Assembly (NCBI GenBank): GCA_947642745.1
Contig: CANRTU010000001.1
Span: 1 to 64,000, forward strand
Direction: 5' to 3'
DNA length: 64,000 nucleotides
Origin: an uncultured Eubacterium sp.
GTDB lineage: Bacteria > Bacillota > Clostridia > Lachnospirales > Lachnospiraceae
Under the pieces are notes generated by a model that saw only the letters and a list, made by a program, of their open reading frames with translations, did no database searches and was not told where the DNA came from. Every line of letters begins with the position of its first letter. The first letter of the stretch is position 1. Below are positions 35,632 through 43,901 of the stretch, in pieces. The position numbers and the translations under genes were made by a program.

Positions 35632-37275
35632 CTATTCCTCAAAGTAATAACCGGCAGCCTCCCTTACCGCCTTACTGCTTCCCCTGGCAGCCACGGATAA
35701 AGGAAAATACGAAAGCAGCAGACGGTCGTTGGCGGAATTTCCAAAAACCGCCGTCTCTTTACGGCCATATCCCATTTTTTCACATATCCGCAGCACGCCC
35801 TGTAATTTTCCAGCGCCTTTTTTTGTAATCTGGATACAGCTCTCTTCCCGCAGAATCTGGCAGGAATCCGGAATCCCGAAAATACCCCGCAGCCGTTCTT
35901 CCTCTCCGCCGGCAGCTGACAGGACCTGGGACCTGCCCCGGTCCGGTATTTCTTCATTGACATATTTGTCACCGGCCTTTTCACAGGCATTTTGATCCGT
36001 CTTTTGTTTATCCGCTTTTTTCCACTGCCTGCGGCCTGCCAGCGTGACTTTATACACACAGTCTCCCTTTTTATACACATGTACGGAATAACCATGCCGG
36101 CGGGCTTTTTCCTCCGCCTGCGAAATCCAGGACGTCTCCAGTGGATACGCTTCATCCATGCCGCTTTCTCCCCGGATGATACACCTGGCGCCGCCGGCAA
36201 ATACACCGCCTGCCAGCAGCGGCCAGATTTCCCTGATTTTTATCCTGGCGGCTTCCGGCGGCAGGGAAGTCGCCGCATACAGCCTGGTATAACGGGCCAG
36301 ACGGGTCAGCTGGCGCACATACTGCTTTGGTATCTGCTTGTGCCCCTCCGGAACAAGCGTTCCGTCTATATCCATAAAAACCGCTTTGGGATATACCGGA
36401 ATGCGGAACGCCGGATAAGGCTGAAAAAAGAGCAGACGCTCCTGTCTGCGGTTGCAGTAGGCCAGATAACAGCCGCATCTTTTTCTGCCACAGGCACGAT
36501 CCTCCGCCGGTGGCTGCCCGTCTGTGGCGGATTCTCCACAATCCGGATCATAAAAATTTCCCACTACCGCTCTGGAAAGATTGCAGCGGCGCATGGCGCC
36601 ATCCGCCTCCACAAACCGGTTGTCCCCGCAGAGCCTGCCGTCCGCCCTGTGATGCATAAGCTCCAGGTCAAAATACGGATCAATCTGTGTAAAAGCGTAT
36701 ATTTCCTCCTGCGTATAACGCCGCCCGGGACCGTCCATTTTATTAATCCAGAAATATACATCCTCCGGCAGCTCTCTGCGCGCCTGCCAGAGGACGTCCA
36801 GATGATCCGGCACGCCCACGGCGCCGGCGCAGTATAAAACGCCCCGGTCTGACAGCCTGCGGCAGGTGGCCGTAAACTGCTCCACACTGGTCATTTCCGG
36901 ATGAAAAGTTCCCCACAGCCGCAGTTTTTTCAGATCCCCGCCATGTCTGTGATAAATATCCAGCATCTGATCCACAGGAAAACTAAAGTTGCTCTGGGCG
37001 CCGGCGGCTTCCACCCGTGGATTACCACTAAGAGCCCCGAGCGCTTCCCAGTAATAGTCATGGATCAGCGCTTCCCCATAAGGCGCTATCAGTACGGCTC
37101 CCCCCAGTCCTCTCTTCTGAAACTGTCTGGTAAACCGCAACAGCGCCTCTTTGTCCTGCCGCAGCTGCCGCAGCGTTTCCTGCTTTTTGGAAAAAGGACA
37201 GTAGCCGCACGTATAATTGCAGCTTTTCAGGCTTCCCCGGTAATACCATTGCCGTTTTCTATCCATATCAGTCAT
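35632..37275 (-). CDS. STM4011-family radical SAM protein fused to HAD phosphatase domain
   Basis: A 547-residue protein. Residues 1 to about 285 are a radical SAM domain with the cluster motif CNYTCGYC (C-x3-C-x2-C) near residue 15, and extra cysteines in CGRKRCGCYLAYCNR near 265 that could hold a second cluster. From about 300 a HAD-superfamily domain begins with the catalytic AVFMDIDGTLVPEG, and ends with FGNSANDRLLLSYFPLSVAA, as in Cof-type phosphatases. The first part matches the STM4011 family. ATG 37275 has GGTG upstream; GTG 37284 and ATG 37266 are alternatives. It overlaps the STM4012-like gene. As I recall, family members usually lack the HAD domain. Confidence 0.85.
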   Translation of the reverse strand: MTDMDRKRQWYYRGSLKSCNYTCGYCPFSKKQETLRQLRQDKEALLRFTRQFQKRGLGGAVLIAPYGEALIHDYYWEALGALSGNPRVEAAGAQSNFSFPVDQMLDIYHRHGGDLKKLRLWGTFHPEMTSVEQFTATCRRLSDRGVLYCAGAVGVPDHLDVLWQARRELPEDVYFWINKMDGPGRRYTQEEIYAFTQIDPYFDLELMHHRADGRLCGDNRFVEADGAMRRCNLSRAVVGNFYDPDCGESATDGQPPAEDRACGRKRCGCYLAYCNRRQERLLFFQPYPAFRIPVYPKAVFMDIDGTLVPEGHKQIPKQYVRQLTRLARYTRLYAATSLPPEAARIKIREIWPLLAGGVFAGGARCIIRGESGMDEAYPLETSWISQAEEKARRHGYSVHVYKKGDCVYKVTLAGRRQWKKADKQKTDQNACEKAGDKYVNEEIPDRGRSQVLSAAGGEEERLRGIFGIPDSCQILREESCIQITKKGAGKLQGVLRICEKMGYGRKETAVFGNSANDRLLLSYFPLSVAARGSSKAVREAAGYYFEE

Positions 37276-38617
37276 GTTCCGCACCTGACTGGAAGAAGCG
37301 TTCTGACTTTTCCCTGACCCCTTGGGATATCAGCTGCGGGCCGAGATAATCGGACAGGGACATTCCTTCTTCTGTCAGAGTCACAAATTCGTCTGAGATT
37401 GTCACATACCCCGCCGTTTCCCACTGCCGCATCTGTGAAAAATCCTCCGTTACTTCTGTTGCGAAATGTGCCAGATACTCTTTTCTGCTGATTCCCCTGC
37501 CGTAGAGAATCTGGCGGATCGCATATCTTCGTTTCATCTCATCCGCTGTCAGCAGAAATCCATGAGTGATCCGCAGATAATCCCGCTGTTTCATATAGTC
37601 AGCCAGTACAGACAGACACCGGCTCTGTTTAACCGCATAAGGCGTACAGTAATGCAGATCTCCAATATAACTTCTGCCTCCGCAGCCCACTGATAATGTA
37701 TCGGAAAACCCGCAGGATGCATAAGGCGGCTCCATCTGCGGACCAGTACCCGGATTTCCGCCGCCGGACGCTTTGTTCTGACGCCCTTCAAAGGTCCGTA
37801 CAAACCGGCGCATGGAATACTGCCGGTAGCCTGCCTCCCTCAGCAGGCTGCGCATATGAAAATACATTTCCCACATATGCTCCGCCCGTTCCATTCCCTG
37901 CCGGTACAGATATGTACCAGGCTGTATATACAACGGATAGACGAACAGTTCCTCCGGCTCATATTCCAGCGCCTGCTTCAGGGAATCCGCAAGACTCTCC
38001 CTGGTCTGGCCCCTGACGCCGTAAATCAGATCCACGTTCAGACACCCGAAGTCCATATCCCGCAGCAGCCGGAGCGCCCTTCTGGCTGACGATGCCGTAT
38101 GAAACCGTCCCATTGCCGCCAGTTCCTCTTCCCGGAAACTCTGGACGCCGATGCTGACGCGGCTGACCCCGGCCTGTTTTAAAAGCGCCAGCTTTTCCGC
38201 TGTCGTCTGGTCCGGGGAAGTCTCCACCACAATTCCCCTGCCCGGGGAGCGGAATCCGAAATATGTTTCCGCCAGCCCGAATACCCGCTCCAGCTGCTCC
38301 GGGGGAAGCAGCAGCGGCGTTCCCCCGCCCAGCGTCAGATCCTGAAAACAGACCTCCTCTGGCAGAATCCGCGCCAGCTGCTGCGACTGGCGTTCCATGG
38401 CGTCCACATAGTCTCTCATCATCTGTCCGGACTGCCCAGCTACCGAAAACAGATTGCAGTAACCGCATTTATGCTGGCAGAATGGAATATGGAAATACAG
38501 GCCGCACTCCCGCAGCTGGTAAACGTAATCCCGCAGATGCACCTGATACAGCGGCCCGTATGCCGTTTTGTGCGGATAACTGTACATATACTGTATATAT
38601 GGCTGTGTAACCTGCAT
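37268..38617 (-). CDS. STM4012-family radical SAM protein (HemN-like)
   Basis: A 449-residue radical SAM enzyme related to HemN. The motif FHIPFCQHKCGYCNLF (C-x3-C-x2-C with the HemN-type aromatic residues) is near residue 45, and GGGTPLLLPPEQL near 117 is the SAM-binding GGGTP loop. A HemN-type C-terminal wing follows (about 340-445). It is not coproporphyrinogen dehydrogenase by context: it sits in the STM4011-4015 series. GGAGGCAAT precedes the ATG. The substrate is unknown. Confidence 0.88.
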   Translation of the reverse strand: MQVTQPYIQYMYSYPHKTAYGPLYQVHLRDYVYQLRECGLYFHIPFCQHKCGYCNLFSVAGQSGQMMRDYVDAMERQSQQLARILPEEVCFQDLTLGGGTPLLLPPEQLERVFGLAETYFGFRSPGRGIVVETSPDQTTAEKLALLKQAGVSRVSIGVQSFREEELAAMGRFHTASSARRALRLLRDMDFGCLNVDLIYGVRGQTRESLADSLKQALEYEPEELFVYPLYIQPGTYLYRQGMERAEHMWEMYFHMRSLLREAGYRQYSMRRFVRTFEGRQNKASGGGNPGTGPQMEPPYASCGFSDTLSVGCGGRSYIGDLHYCTPYAVKQSRCLSVLADYMKQRDYLRITHGFLLTADEMKRRYAIRQILYGRGISRKEYLAHFATEVTEDFSQMRQWETAGYVTISDEFVTLTEEGMSLSDYLGPQLISQGVREKSERFFQSGAEHD

Positions 38618-38686
38618 ATTGCCTCCTTATTTATGCCCTGCAGCGCCAGATTGTATCTTTTAAATTCATGCATGAAAAGCAGTTTT

Positions 38687-39544
38687 CTATAACAGAAAAT
38701 GCTTGTATGGCACGGTATATACCAGCGGATGGCCAATGCCGTGATACCACATGCCATCTTCCCCGAAACAGGTGCCATGATCCGAACAGCAGATCACAAA
38801 CACCGGCCCCAGCAGTTTAAACGCGTGGAACAGCCGTCCCAGCTGAATATCCACGGCCCGGAGGGCGGCTCCCTGGGACTGGACGCTGTCCCGCCTGGCT
38901 CCCTGTACATAATAATGCGTGGGATAATGGAGCGCCGTAAAGTTGATATACATCATAAGAAGCTGCCCCGGGGCCACATCTTCCAGCTTTCTGACCGCAC
39001 AGTCCACCTGGTGTTCCGGAGCGTCCGCCACCCTGCAGCCAAAGGACGGATGCCAGTCACTGTGCATAAAATACGAAGGCAGCACGCTGCCTGTTGCCGT
39101 GCGTTTGTCAAAAAAACTGACGCCGCCGATACAGTATGTATCATACCCTTCCCGCTCCAGCCCCTGTATCCAGGTAGTTTCCCGGAACGTCCAGGCTCCC
39201 CGGGGCGCTTTGCGTCCCATTCCCGTATCCTCTGAAAAAAACAGCGTTTCCCGCTCCTTCATACTTGCTGTGCCTTCATCCACAGGCAGAAATCCGGCAA
39301 ACATGGCCTGATGGGACGGATAGGTAAAGCTGCCGGGCGCCTGGCATTTCCTCCAGGCCCCATAGCGGTTTAAAACAGGAGTCCCGCCATTTTCCTGTTG
39401 TGCCACAGCTACATCATAGCGCAGCGCATCCAGACAGATAAATAAAATATGGGCATTTCCTACTACCCGGTTCATGTCCGGGGTCTGCCGGGGTCTTTGT
39501 TTCATCTGATTTGTCATAACTGTTTTATCATTCATATTTGTCAT
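38687..39544 (-). CDS. STM4013-family hydrolase (alkaline phosphatase/sulfatase superfamily)
   Basis: A 285-residue metal-dependent hydrolase. The N-terminal metal motif LFICLDALRYD is near residue 35, the nucleophile region APGSFTYPSHQAMFAG near 70 has T/S in the usual place, and the C-terminal CCSDHGTCFGEDG with HGIGHP near 255-275 supplies metal-binding Asp/His residues. It resembles the STM4013/SEN3800 family. No signal peptide is seen, so the enzyme is cytoplasmic. The first ATG has only a weak ribosome binding site; later in-frame ATGs exist. Bond type (phosphate or sulphate ester) is not readable. Confidence 0.85.
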   Translation of the reverse strand: MTNMNDKTVMTNQMKQRPRQTPDMNRVVGNAHILFICLDALRYDVAVAQQENGGTPVLNRYGAWRKCQAPGSFTYPSHQAMFAGFLPVDEGTASMKERETLFFSEDTGMGRKAPRGAWTFRETTWIQGLEREGYDTYCIGGVSFFDKRTATGSVLPSYFMHSDWHPSFGCRVADAPEHQVDCAVRKLEDVAPGQLLMMYINFTALHYPTHYYVQGARRDSVQSQGAALRAVDIQLGRLFHAFKLLGPVFVICCSDHGTCFGEDGMWYHGIGHPLVYTVPYKHFLL

Positions 39545-39582
39545 ATTTAATGTCCGTCAGGGGCAGCGCCGGTTTTTATAAA

Positions 39583-40626
39583 TTATCCCCGGTGCATATT
39601 AGAAATTGCCATATAATACGCCTGCTCACGGTAGATCCGGTTTTCATGAAAGATATCCTGGTAAATCAGGTCCCCCTGCCCGTTCATCTCGATAACCAGC
39701 GGCCGCGGCGTGTTTTTTTCCAGTAAAATATCCAGCCCCGCCATGGACAGTCCTTCAAACGGCTCCATGGCGCTGGCACACAGCCTGTCTATCTCACGCA
39801 TCGTCTGCGGGGACAGATCCAGCGCCCCCGCATCCAGCGCCCGGTTATTCAGATGAAGATTCGTCACCGGGCCGTCGCCGCAGCGTGCCACCATATGGGC
39901 TATATGCCCAAACTGGTATACAACCCGCAAATCAAAGCTTTTTCCATGAACACGGGCTTTCGGATGCCAGCGCTCCAGCACACATTCCAGGGACAGCAGC
40001 CTTGTCAGCAGGTTTTGAATATCCTCCCGGTCCCGCATCTGGTAAAGCCGTTTCGTATTAATCAGCCGCCGCTCTTCCAGCCGGCAGGACGTATACAGCA
40101 CCATGTCCCCCCGGACCGGATGAAGCCGCAGCGCCGCTGTGCCGGCCGCCCCGGAAAAATATCTGGGTTTTATAAATACTCCATAACAGCGGTTCTCCCG
40201 CATCCAGTCCAATAATTGTGCCACACTGGCAGGCTCACTGTCAGACATCCGGGTCACCGCAATGCCCTGTTCCAGCAGACACTGTTTACTCTTTTTTTTG
40301 TCCAGCAGCCGGATCAGGGCCCCGGGCGTATTTAAAAACTGACAGTCCGACTCTTCCAGTTTCTCTAACAGCCGGATATAAGCCTCCAGCTCTGTGCGCA
40401 TCTGTTCCAGACAGACCGTGGAAAATACCGGCGGGTCAATTTTGACCGGCGTTCCCCGCAGTCTGCCGGCATCCGGTTCCCGCCTAAAGTCAGCCCAGGG
40501 AATCAGCCGCATGGAAATTCCCTGCTGGCGTGCGGCCTGCTCCATATATACCGTCCGTCTGGACGATGCTTCCCCGATCAGATACAGCGCCGGCTCTGCT
40601 GGCGCCAGTCCGCCCCCTGACTTCAC
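39583..40626 (-). CDS. STM4014-family ATP-grasp protein
   Basis: A 347-residue protein with an ATP-grasp fold in its second half: YGVFIKPRYFSGAAGT near 145, a lid-like RVHGKSFDLRVVYQFG near 235, and the metal-binding end MAGLDILLEKN...LVIEMNGQGDL near 305-325 (E-x-N). ATP-grasp enzymes activate carboxylates as acyl phosphates and join them to amines or thiols, so a ligase role is likely. It matches the STM4014 family by motif and place. The GTG start overlaps the STM4015-like stop by one base (TAGTG), indicating coupled translation. Confidence 0.85.
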   Translation of the reverse strand: MKSGGGLAPAEPALYLIGEASSRRTVYMEQAARQQGISMRLIPWADFRREPDAGRLRGTPVKIDPPVFSTVCLEQMRTELEAYIRLLEKLEESDCQFLNTPGALIRLLDKKKSKQCLLEQGIAVTRMSDSEPASVAQLLDWMRENRCYGVFIKPRYFSGAAGTAALRLHPVRGDMVLYTSCRLEERRLINTKRLYQMRDREDIQNLLTRLLSLECVLERWHPKARVHGKSFDLRVVYQFGHIAHMVARCGDGPVTNLHLNNRALDAGALDLSPQTMREIDRLCASAMEPFEGLSMAGLDILLEKNTPRPLVIEMNGQGDLIYQDIFHENRIYREQAYYMAISNMHRG

Positions 40627-41489
40627 TATTCTGTCAGCAACGGATTATAATAGACGATTCCGCCATATGAATCCGCCTCCTGCTGGTCCTCCACGTTAAC
40701 CGTAATACCGGAAAGCCCGGAGAGCTTCTCCATCATTTCATCCGACAGAAAATGGTACTCCAGGTTCAGTTCACGGATACCGGGCAGCCGCGGCAGCCGG
40801 TCCAGAAGCAGCTGTCCTCCTTCGTCTGTCAGACTGCCCATGGACAGATCCAGCGTGGTGATCTGACTGATATATTTACTGTCCAGCACCGCCTGCGTAA
40901 TCTCATTCTGAATCTCACTGTCAGTCAGCCCCAGATACGTCAGTTTTGGAAAGTCTGATTTCTCCAGCAGCTCTTTAATCGTGGATATATCCCCGTCAAA
41001 CCCGTAATCTTCCACACCGATATATAACAGCAGTGTTTCCAGATTTGGAAGCTTTGCCTCCTGCACAGACCGGATTACATCCTTACCAAGCCCGCCGCAG
41101 ATAATTTCCAGATGCCGCAGGTTTTCGTGGTTCACCGTGCCAAGATTCAGGCCGCTGCTGCCTTTGATTACCAGTTTTTCCAGCTGGGGCATGGCCTCCC
41201 ACAGTCTGGAGTAATCCGCCTGTATAATCCAGGATACTTCGCATTCCTCATAGTCCATATCCCCGATAAACAGACTTTTGATATGGGCAAATCTTTCTTT
41301 ATCCGCCACAATGCCGTCCACCAGCGGCTGTGAGCTGCCATCATCCCAGGCTTCTCCCCAGCATCCGATCACAATCTCCTCCAGATCAGGCAGTTCGGGA
41401 TCTGCCTGGATTTCCTGAAACAGCGTAACCGCATCTTTATGATTCTGCCAGTCCTCATACGTATAAGAAAACACTTTACTCCTGTACAT
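40626..41489 (-). CDS. STM4015-family leucine-rich-repeat protein
   Basis: A 287-residue protein and the first gene of the five-gene operon. After the start MYRSKVFSYTYEDW, it shows VIGCWGEAWDDGSSQPLVDG near 40, then repeated leucine-rich units (LEKLVIKG, LRHLEIICGG, LETLLLYIG, LTYLGLTDSEI, ITTLDLSMGSLTDEG, IRELNLEYHFLSDE). The tail VNVEDQQEAD is also family-like. GGAGG lies eight bases before the ATG. No signal peptide or membrane segment is present. LRR folds bind proteins or peptides, so it may be a scaffold or the substrate carrier, but this is inference. Confidence 0.88.
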   Translation of the reverse strand: MYRSKVFSYTYEDWQNHKDAVTLFQEIQADPELPDLEEIVIGCWGEAWDDGSSQPLVDGIVADKERFAHIKSLFIGDMDYEECEVSWIIQADYSRLWEAMPQLEKLVIKGSSGLNLGTVNHENLRHLEIICGGLGKDVIRSVQEAKLPNLETLLLYIGVEDYGFDGDISTIKELLEKSDFPKLTYLGLTDSEIQNEITQAVLDSKYISQITTLDLSMGSLTDEGGQLLLDRLPRLPGIRELNLEYHFLSDEMMEKLSGLSGITVNVEDQQEADSYGGIVYYNPLLTE

Positions 41490-41587
41490 CTTTCTTTCCT
41501 CCCTGACTATCCCCGTTTCGAGCGGGTATCTGAAAATTTATTGTTACAACGATCATACCATAAGTTTACGATAATTTCCATGAAATT

Positions 41588-41604
41588 ATAAAAAAGTATC
41601 CGGC
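41588..41604 (+). repeat. Dispersed repeat fragment, copy G
   Basis: AAAAAGTATCCGGCC, only the first arm of the family, next to the MATE stop codon. Confidence 0.4.
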
Positions 41605-41610
41605 CAGAAA

Positions 41611-43017
41611 TCAGGATTCCACAATCCGGCCGCTGCCCGGCCCTTCTGTCTGTCCCGCATCTGACTGCCCGTCAGATACTGCCGTTTTTCTGATACCCTG
41701 GTCTTTTGCGTACATCACGATACAAATAACCGCTAAAACTGTTTCCACAGCCGGCTGTGCGGCAATGACGCCATTTAACTGCCACAAACTGTTCAGGATA
41801 AACACTGCCGGAATAAATAATATTACATTTCTCATAATCGTAACAAGCAGGGATTTAACCGCTGCGCCCAGTGCCTGAAAATAACCTGTTATCATATTGA
41901 TAACTCCCAGCATTGGCGCTGACAGACCTAATACACTGATAAAATATCCCGCCTGGTGTATCAGAGATTCATCGTGAAGAAATACGCCTGCCAGCTGTTT
42001 CCCAAATAAGCAGAATACAGCTAAAAAGACCGCTCCCAGAATGATTCCATAAATGGTCGTTGTTTTCACTACCTGTGACATCCGGTCTCTTTTCCCGGCG
42101 CCATAATAATACCCTGCCAGTGGGGCGACGCACTGCGAAAGTCCAACTGGCAGCATAACCGGCACCATATCCACTTTATAGGCGATACCATGCGACGCCA
42201 CCGCATCGGAACCATAAATCCCGATAAAGTTGTTAAGAACGATATTGGAAACACTCAGCAGCGCAGTAATAAGCGCACCCGGTATCCCGATACCCACCAC
42301 GCTGCCAGTCATTTTTTTATGCGGGGCAAACTGTCTGACTGAAAGTGATATCAGCTGGTTTCCTTTTCTTTCCGCCTGAATCATACAGACCAGATAATAA
42401 ACCGAAGAACAGAAAAAACCAAAGGATGTGGCAAGTGCGGCGCCGGCTGTTCCCAGATCCAGCAATACGATAAAAATAAAATCAAAGACAATATTGATGG
42501 AATTGCCAGGGGCCAGCCCGATGGTGCTTTCCTTAATAAAGCCAAGTGACCGGAAAAGATGAACCAGTCCATTCGAAAGAATGATAAAGGGCGCTCCAGG
42601 GAAAATATATTTCAGATAATCGTAAGTATAAGCCATGTTTTCCGCATCGGCGCCTGATACAACCGCAACCGGTTTCATAAACAGGACACCGGCAAGCAGA
42701 ATCACAATTCCGGCGGCCACCATTGCGTACAGACAAAAATTCAGCGTACGGCTGACCTCTTTATTTTTATTTTCTCCTAAGAGCCTTGCAATCACACTGT
42801 TTCCGCCCATGCCGAAAACAGAAGCAACAGACATAATAATCAGAAGAACCGGCGTACAAAGCGTAACCGCGGCGATCATCGCAGGCTCTTTTGTCAGAGA
42901 AACAAAAAAAGTATCCGCAATGTTATAAATCAGGGTCGTAAGCTGCCCCAGCATGGCAGGCAGCCCCATACGCATAATCGCTTTTGAAATGTTTGTTTCT
43001 TCAAATACCGTGGTCAT
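41611..43017 (-). CDS. MATE-family multidrug efflux transporter
   Basis: A 468-residue membrane protein with 12 predicted segments in two halves, each opening with the MATE pattern (IMRMGLPAMLGQLTTLIYNI at the N terminus; GIGIPGALITALLSVSNIV at about 245). It would export cationic drugs or metabolites in exchange for Na+ or H+. GGAGG precedes the ATG. It is divergent from a Crp/Fnr-like regulator 97 bp away, which probably controls it. Confidence 0.92.
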   Translation of the reverse strand: MTTVFEETNISKAIMRMGLPAMLGQLTTLIYNIADTFFVSLTKEPAMIAAVTLCTPVLLIIMSVASVFGMGGNSVIARLLGENKNKEVSRTLNFCLYAMVAAGIVILLAGVLFMKPVAVVSGADAENMAYTYDYLKYIFPGAPFIILSNGLVHLFRSLGFIKESTIGLAPGNSINIVFDFIFIVLLDLGTAGAALATSFGFFCSSVYYLVCMIQAERKGNQLISLSVRQFAPHKKMTGSVVGIGIPGALITALLSVSNIVLNNFIGIYGSDAVASHGIAYKVDMVPVMLPVGLSQCVAPLAGYYYGAGKRDRMSQVVKTTTIYGIILGAVFLAVFCLFGKQLAGVFLHDESLIHQAGYFISVLGLSAPMLGVINMITGYFQALGAAVKSLLVTIMRNVILFIPAVFILNSLWQLNGVIAAQPAVETVLAVICIVMYAKDQGIRKTAVSDGQSDAGQTEGPGSGRIVES

Positions 43018-43043
43018 ATGACAAAATCCTCCCTATCTGTTTC

Positions 43044-43072
43044 TTGTATTTTTTATCAGTGTACGCTATCAT
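43044..43072 (+). promoter_or_regulatory. Promoter of the Crp/Fnr-like regulator gene
   Basis: TTGTAT (43044) and TATCAT (43067) with a 17-bp spacer. Transcription should begin near 43080, just before the palindrome. Confidence 0.55.
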
Positions 43073-43082
43073 AAACAGAAAA

Positions 43083-43102
43083 ACCAGGACATATGTCCTG
43101 GT
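43083..43102. promoter_or_regulatory. 20-bp perfect palindrome, candidate operator
   Basis: ACCAGGACATATGTCCTGGT, directly followed by the ribosome binding site GGAGG of the Crp/Fnr-like gene. It lies at the expected transcription start between two divergent genes. Confidence 0.65.
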
Positions 43103-43114
43103 GGAGGTGTTTTT

Positions 43115-43762
43115 ATGAAAAGATTTTATGAAAAATCACTCATTGAAAGCTGTCTGAAGCAGATAGAATATGAATCCGCAATGAGCAGTTTACAGAACCA
43201 TTTATTCATGGCACAATACGAAAAAGGCGAATTTGTTACCATGCCGTCACAAAAAGAACATTTATTCCAGATTATCATTCAGGGTTCTGTGAGTATTTAT
43301 TTTATCAGAGACGACGGATCCGTATACTCTCTCGCAAACAGCCAGAAGAACGATATCCTGGGGGAAATGGAAATTTTTCATCACCAGACGGGTAACGTCT
43401 ATGCCGAAGCGGACAATGACGTCGTCTGTCTTGCCCTGTCTGTCGAAACCGTCAGGGATGCGCTGATGGAAAACTGCCAGTTTTTGCGGCTGATCTGTGA
43501 ATCATTAACACAGAAAATGGAATCCATCACAACCACCGACGCTGCTCCCGCATGTTTAAAACAGCGTGTTCTGACTTACATGAAATATAAATGCGCCAAT
43601 GGAGAACTGAAAGGACTGCAGCAGGCCGCATTTCACTTAAATTGCAGCGCCCGCCAGCTCCAGCGCATCCTTAATCAGTATCAGGCTGATGGAATTATCA
43701 TCAAAACCGGAAAAGGAGCTTTTAAACTAAACGCGGCATATCCTGACTTACATAAAATATAA
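43115..43762 (+). CDS. Crp/Fnr-family transcriptional regulator
   Basis: A 215-residue regulator. Residues about 35-115 form the cyclic-nucleotide-type sensor fold (IIQGSVSIYFIRDDGSVYSL, ILGEMEIFH), a long helix follows, and the C-terminal helix-turn-helix is at about 165-195 (LQQAAFHLNCSARQLQRILN). There is no Fnr-type cysteine cluster. GGAGGTG precedes the ATG. The last residues (YPDLHKI) are encoded by a partial tandem copy of the gene itself, so the natural C terminus may have been replaced. It is likely to control itself and the divergent MATE gene. Confidence 0.88.
   Translation: MKRFYEKSLIESCLKQIEYESAMSSLQNHLFMAQYEKGEFVTMPSQKEHLFQIIIQGSVSIYFIRDDGSVYSLANSQKNDILGEMEIFHHQTGNVYAEADNDVVCLALSVETVRDALMENCQFLRLICESLTQKMESITTTDAAPACLKQRVLTYMKYKCANGELKGLQQAAFHLNCSARQLQRILNQYQADGIIIKTGKGAFKLNAAYPDLHKI
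43570..43665 (+). repeat. Partial tandem duplication, unit 1 (inside the Crp/Fnr-like gene)
   Basis: Begins CTGACTTACATGAAATATAA and runs through the helix-turn-helix codons. It matches 43742-43837 with scattered substitutions, at a 172-bp offset. Confidence 0.8.
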
Positions 43763-43837
43763 ATGCGCCAGCAAAGGGCCGGAAGGACTGCGGCAGGCCG
43801 CATTTTCCTTAAATCGCGGCGCCCGCCGGCCCTTTCT
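43742..43837 (+). repeat. Partial tandem duplication, unit 2 (downstream, decayed)
   Basis: CTGACTTACATAAAATATAA...GCGGCAGGCCGCATTTTCC, a diverged copy of unit 1 in a shifted frame. It supplies the stop codon of the regulator gene and has no coding capacity of its own. Confidence 0.8.
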
Positions 43838-43901
43838 CTCATTTCACCGGATCAGATAACATATAACTATACAGCATTCATCGCAGATCCGGCTGGCAAT
43901 G

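Noticed and set aside
37268-38617. Reading the HemN-like gene as coproporphyrinogen dehydrogenase (hemN/hemW)
   Set aside because: The operon context and length match the STM4012 family; no haem genes are nearby.
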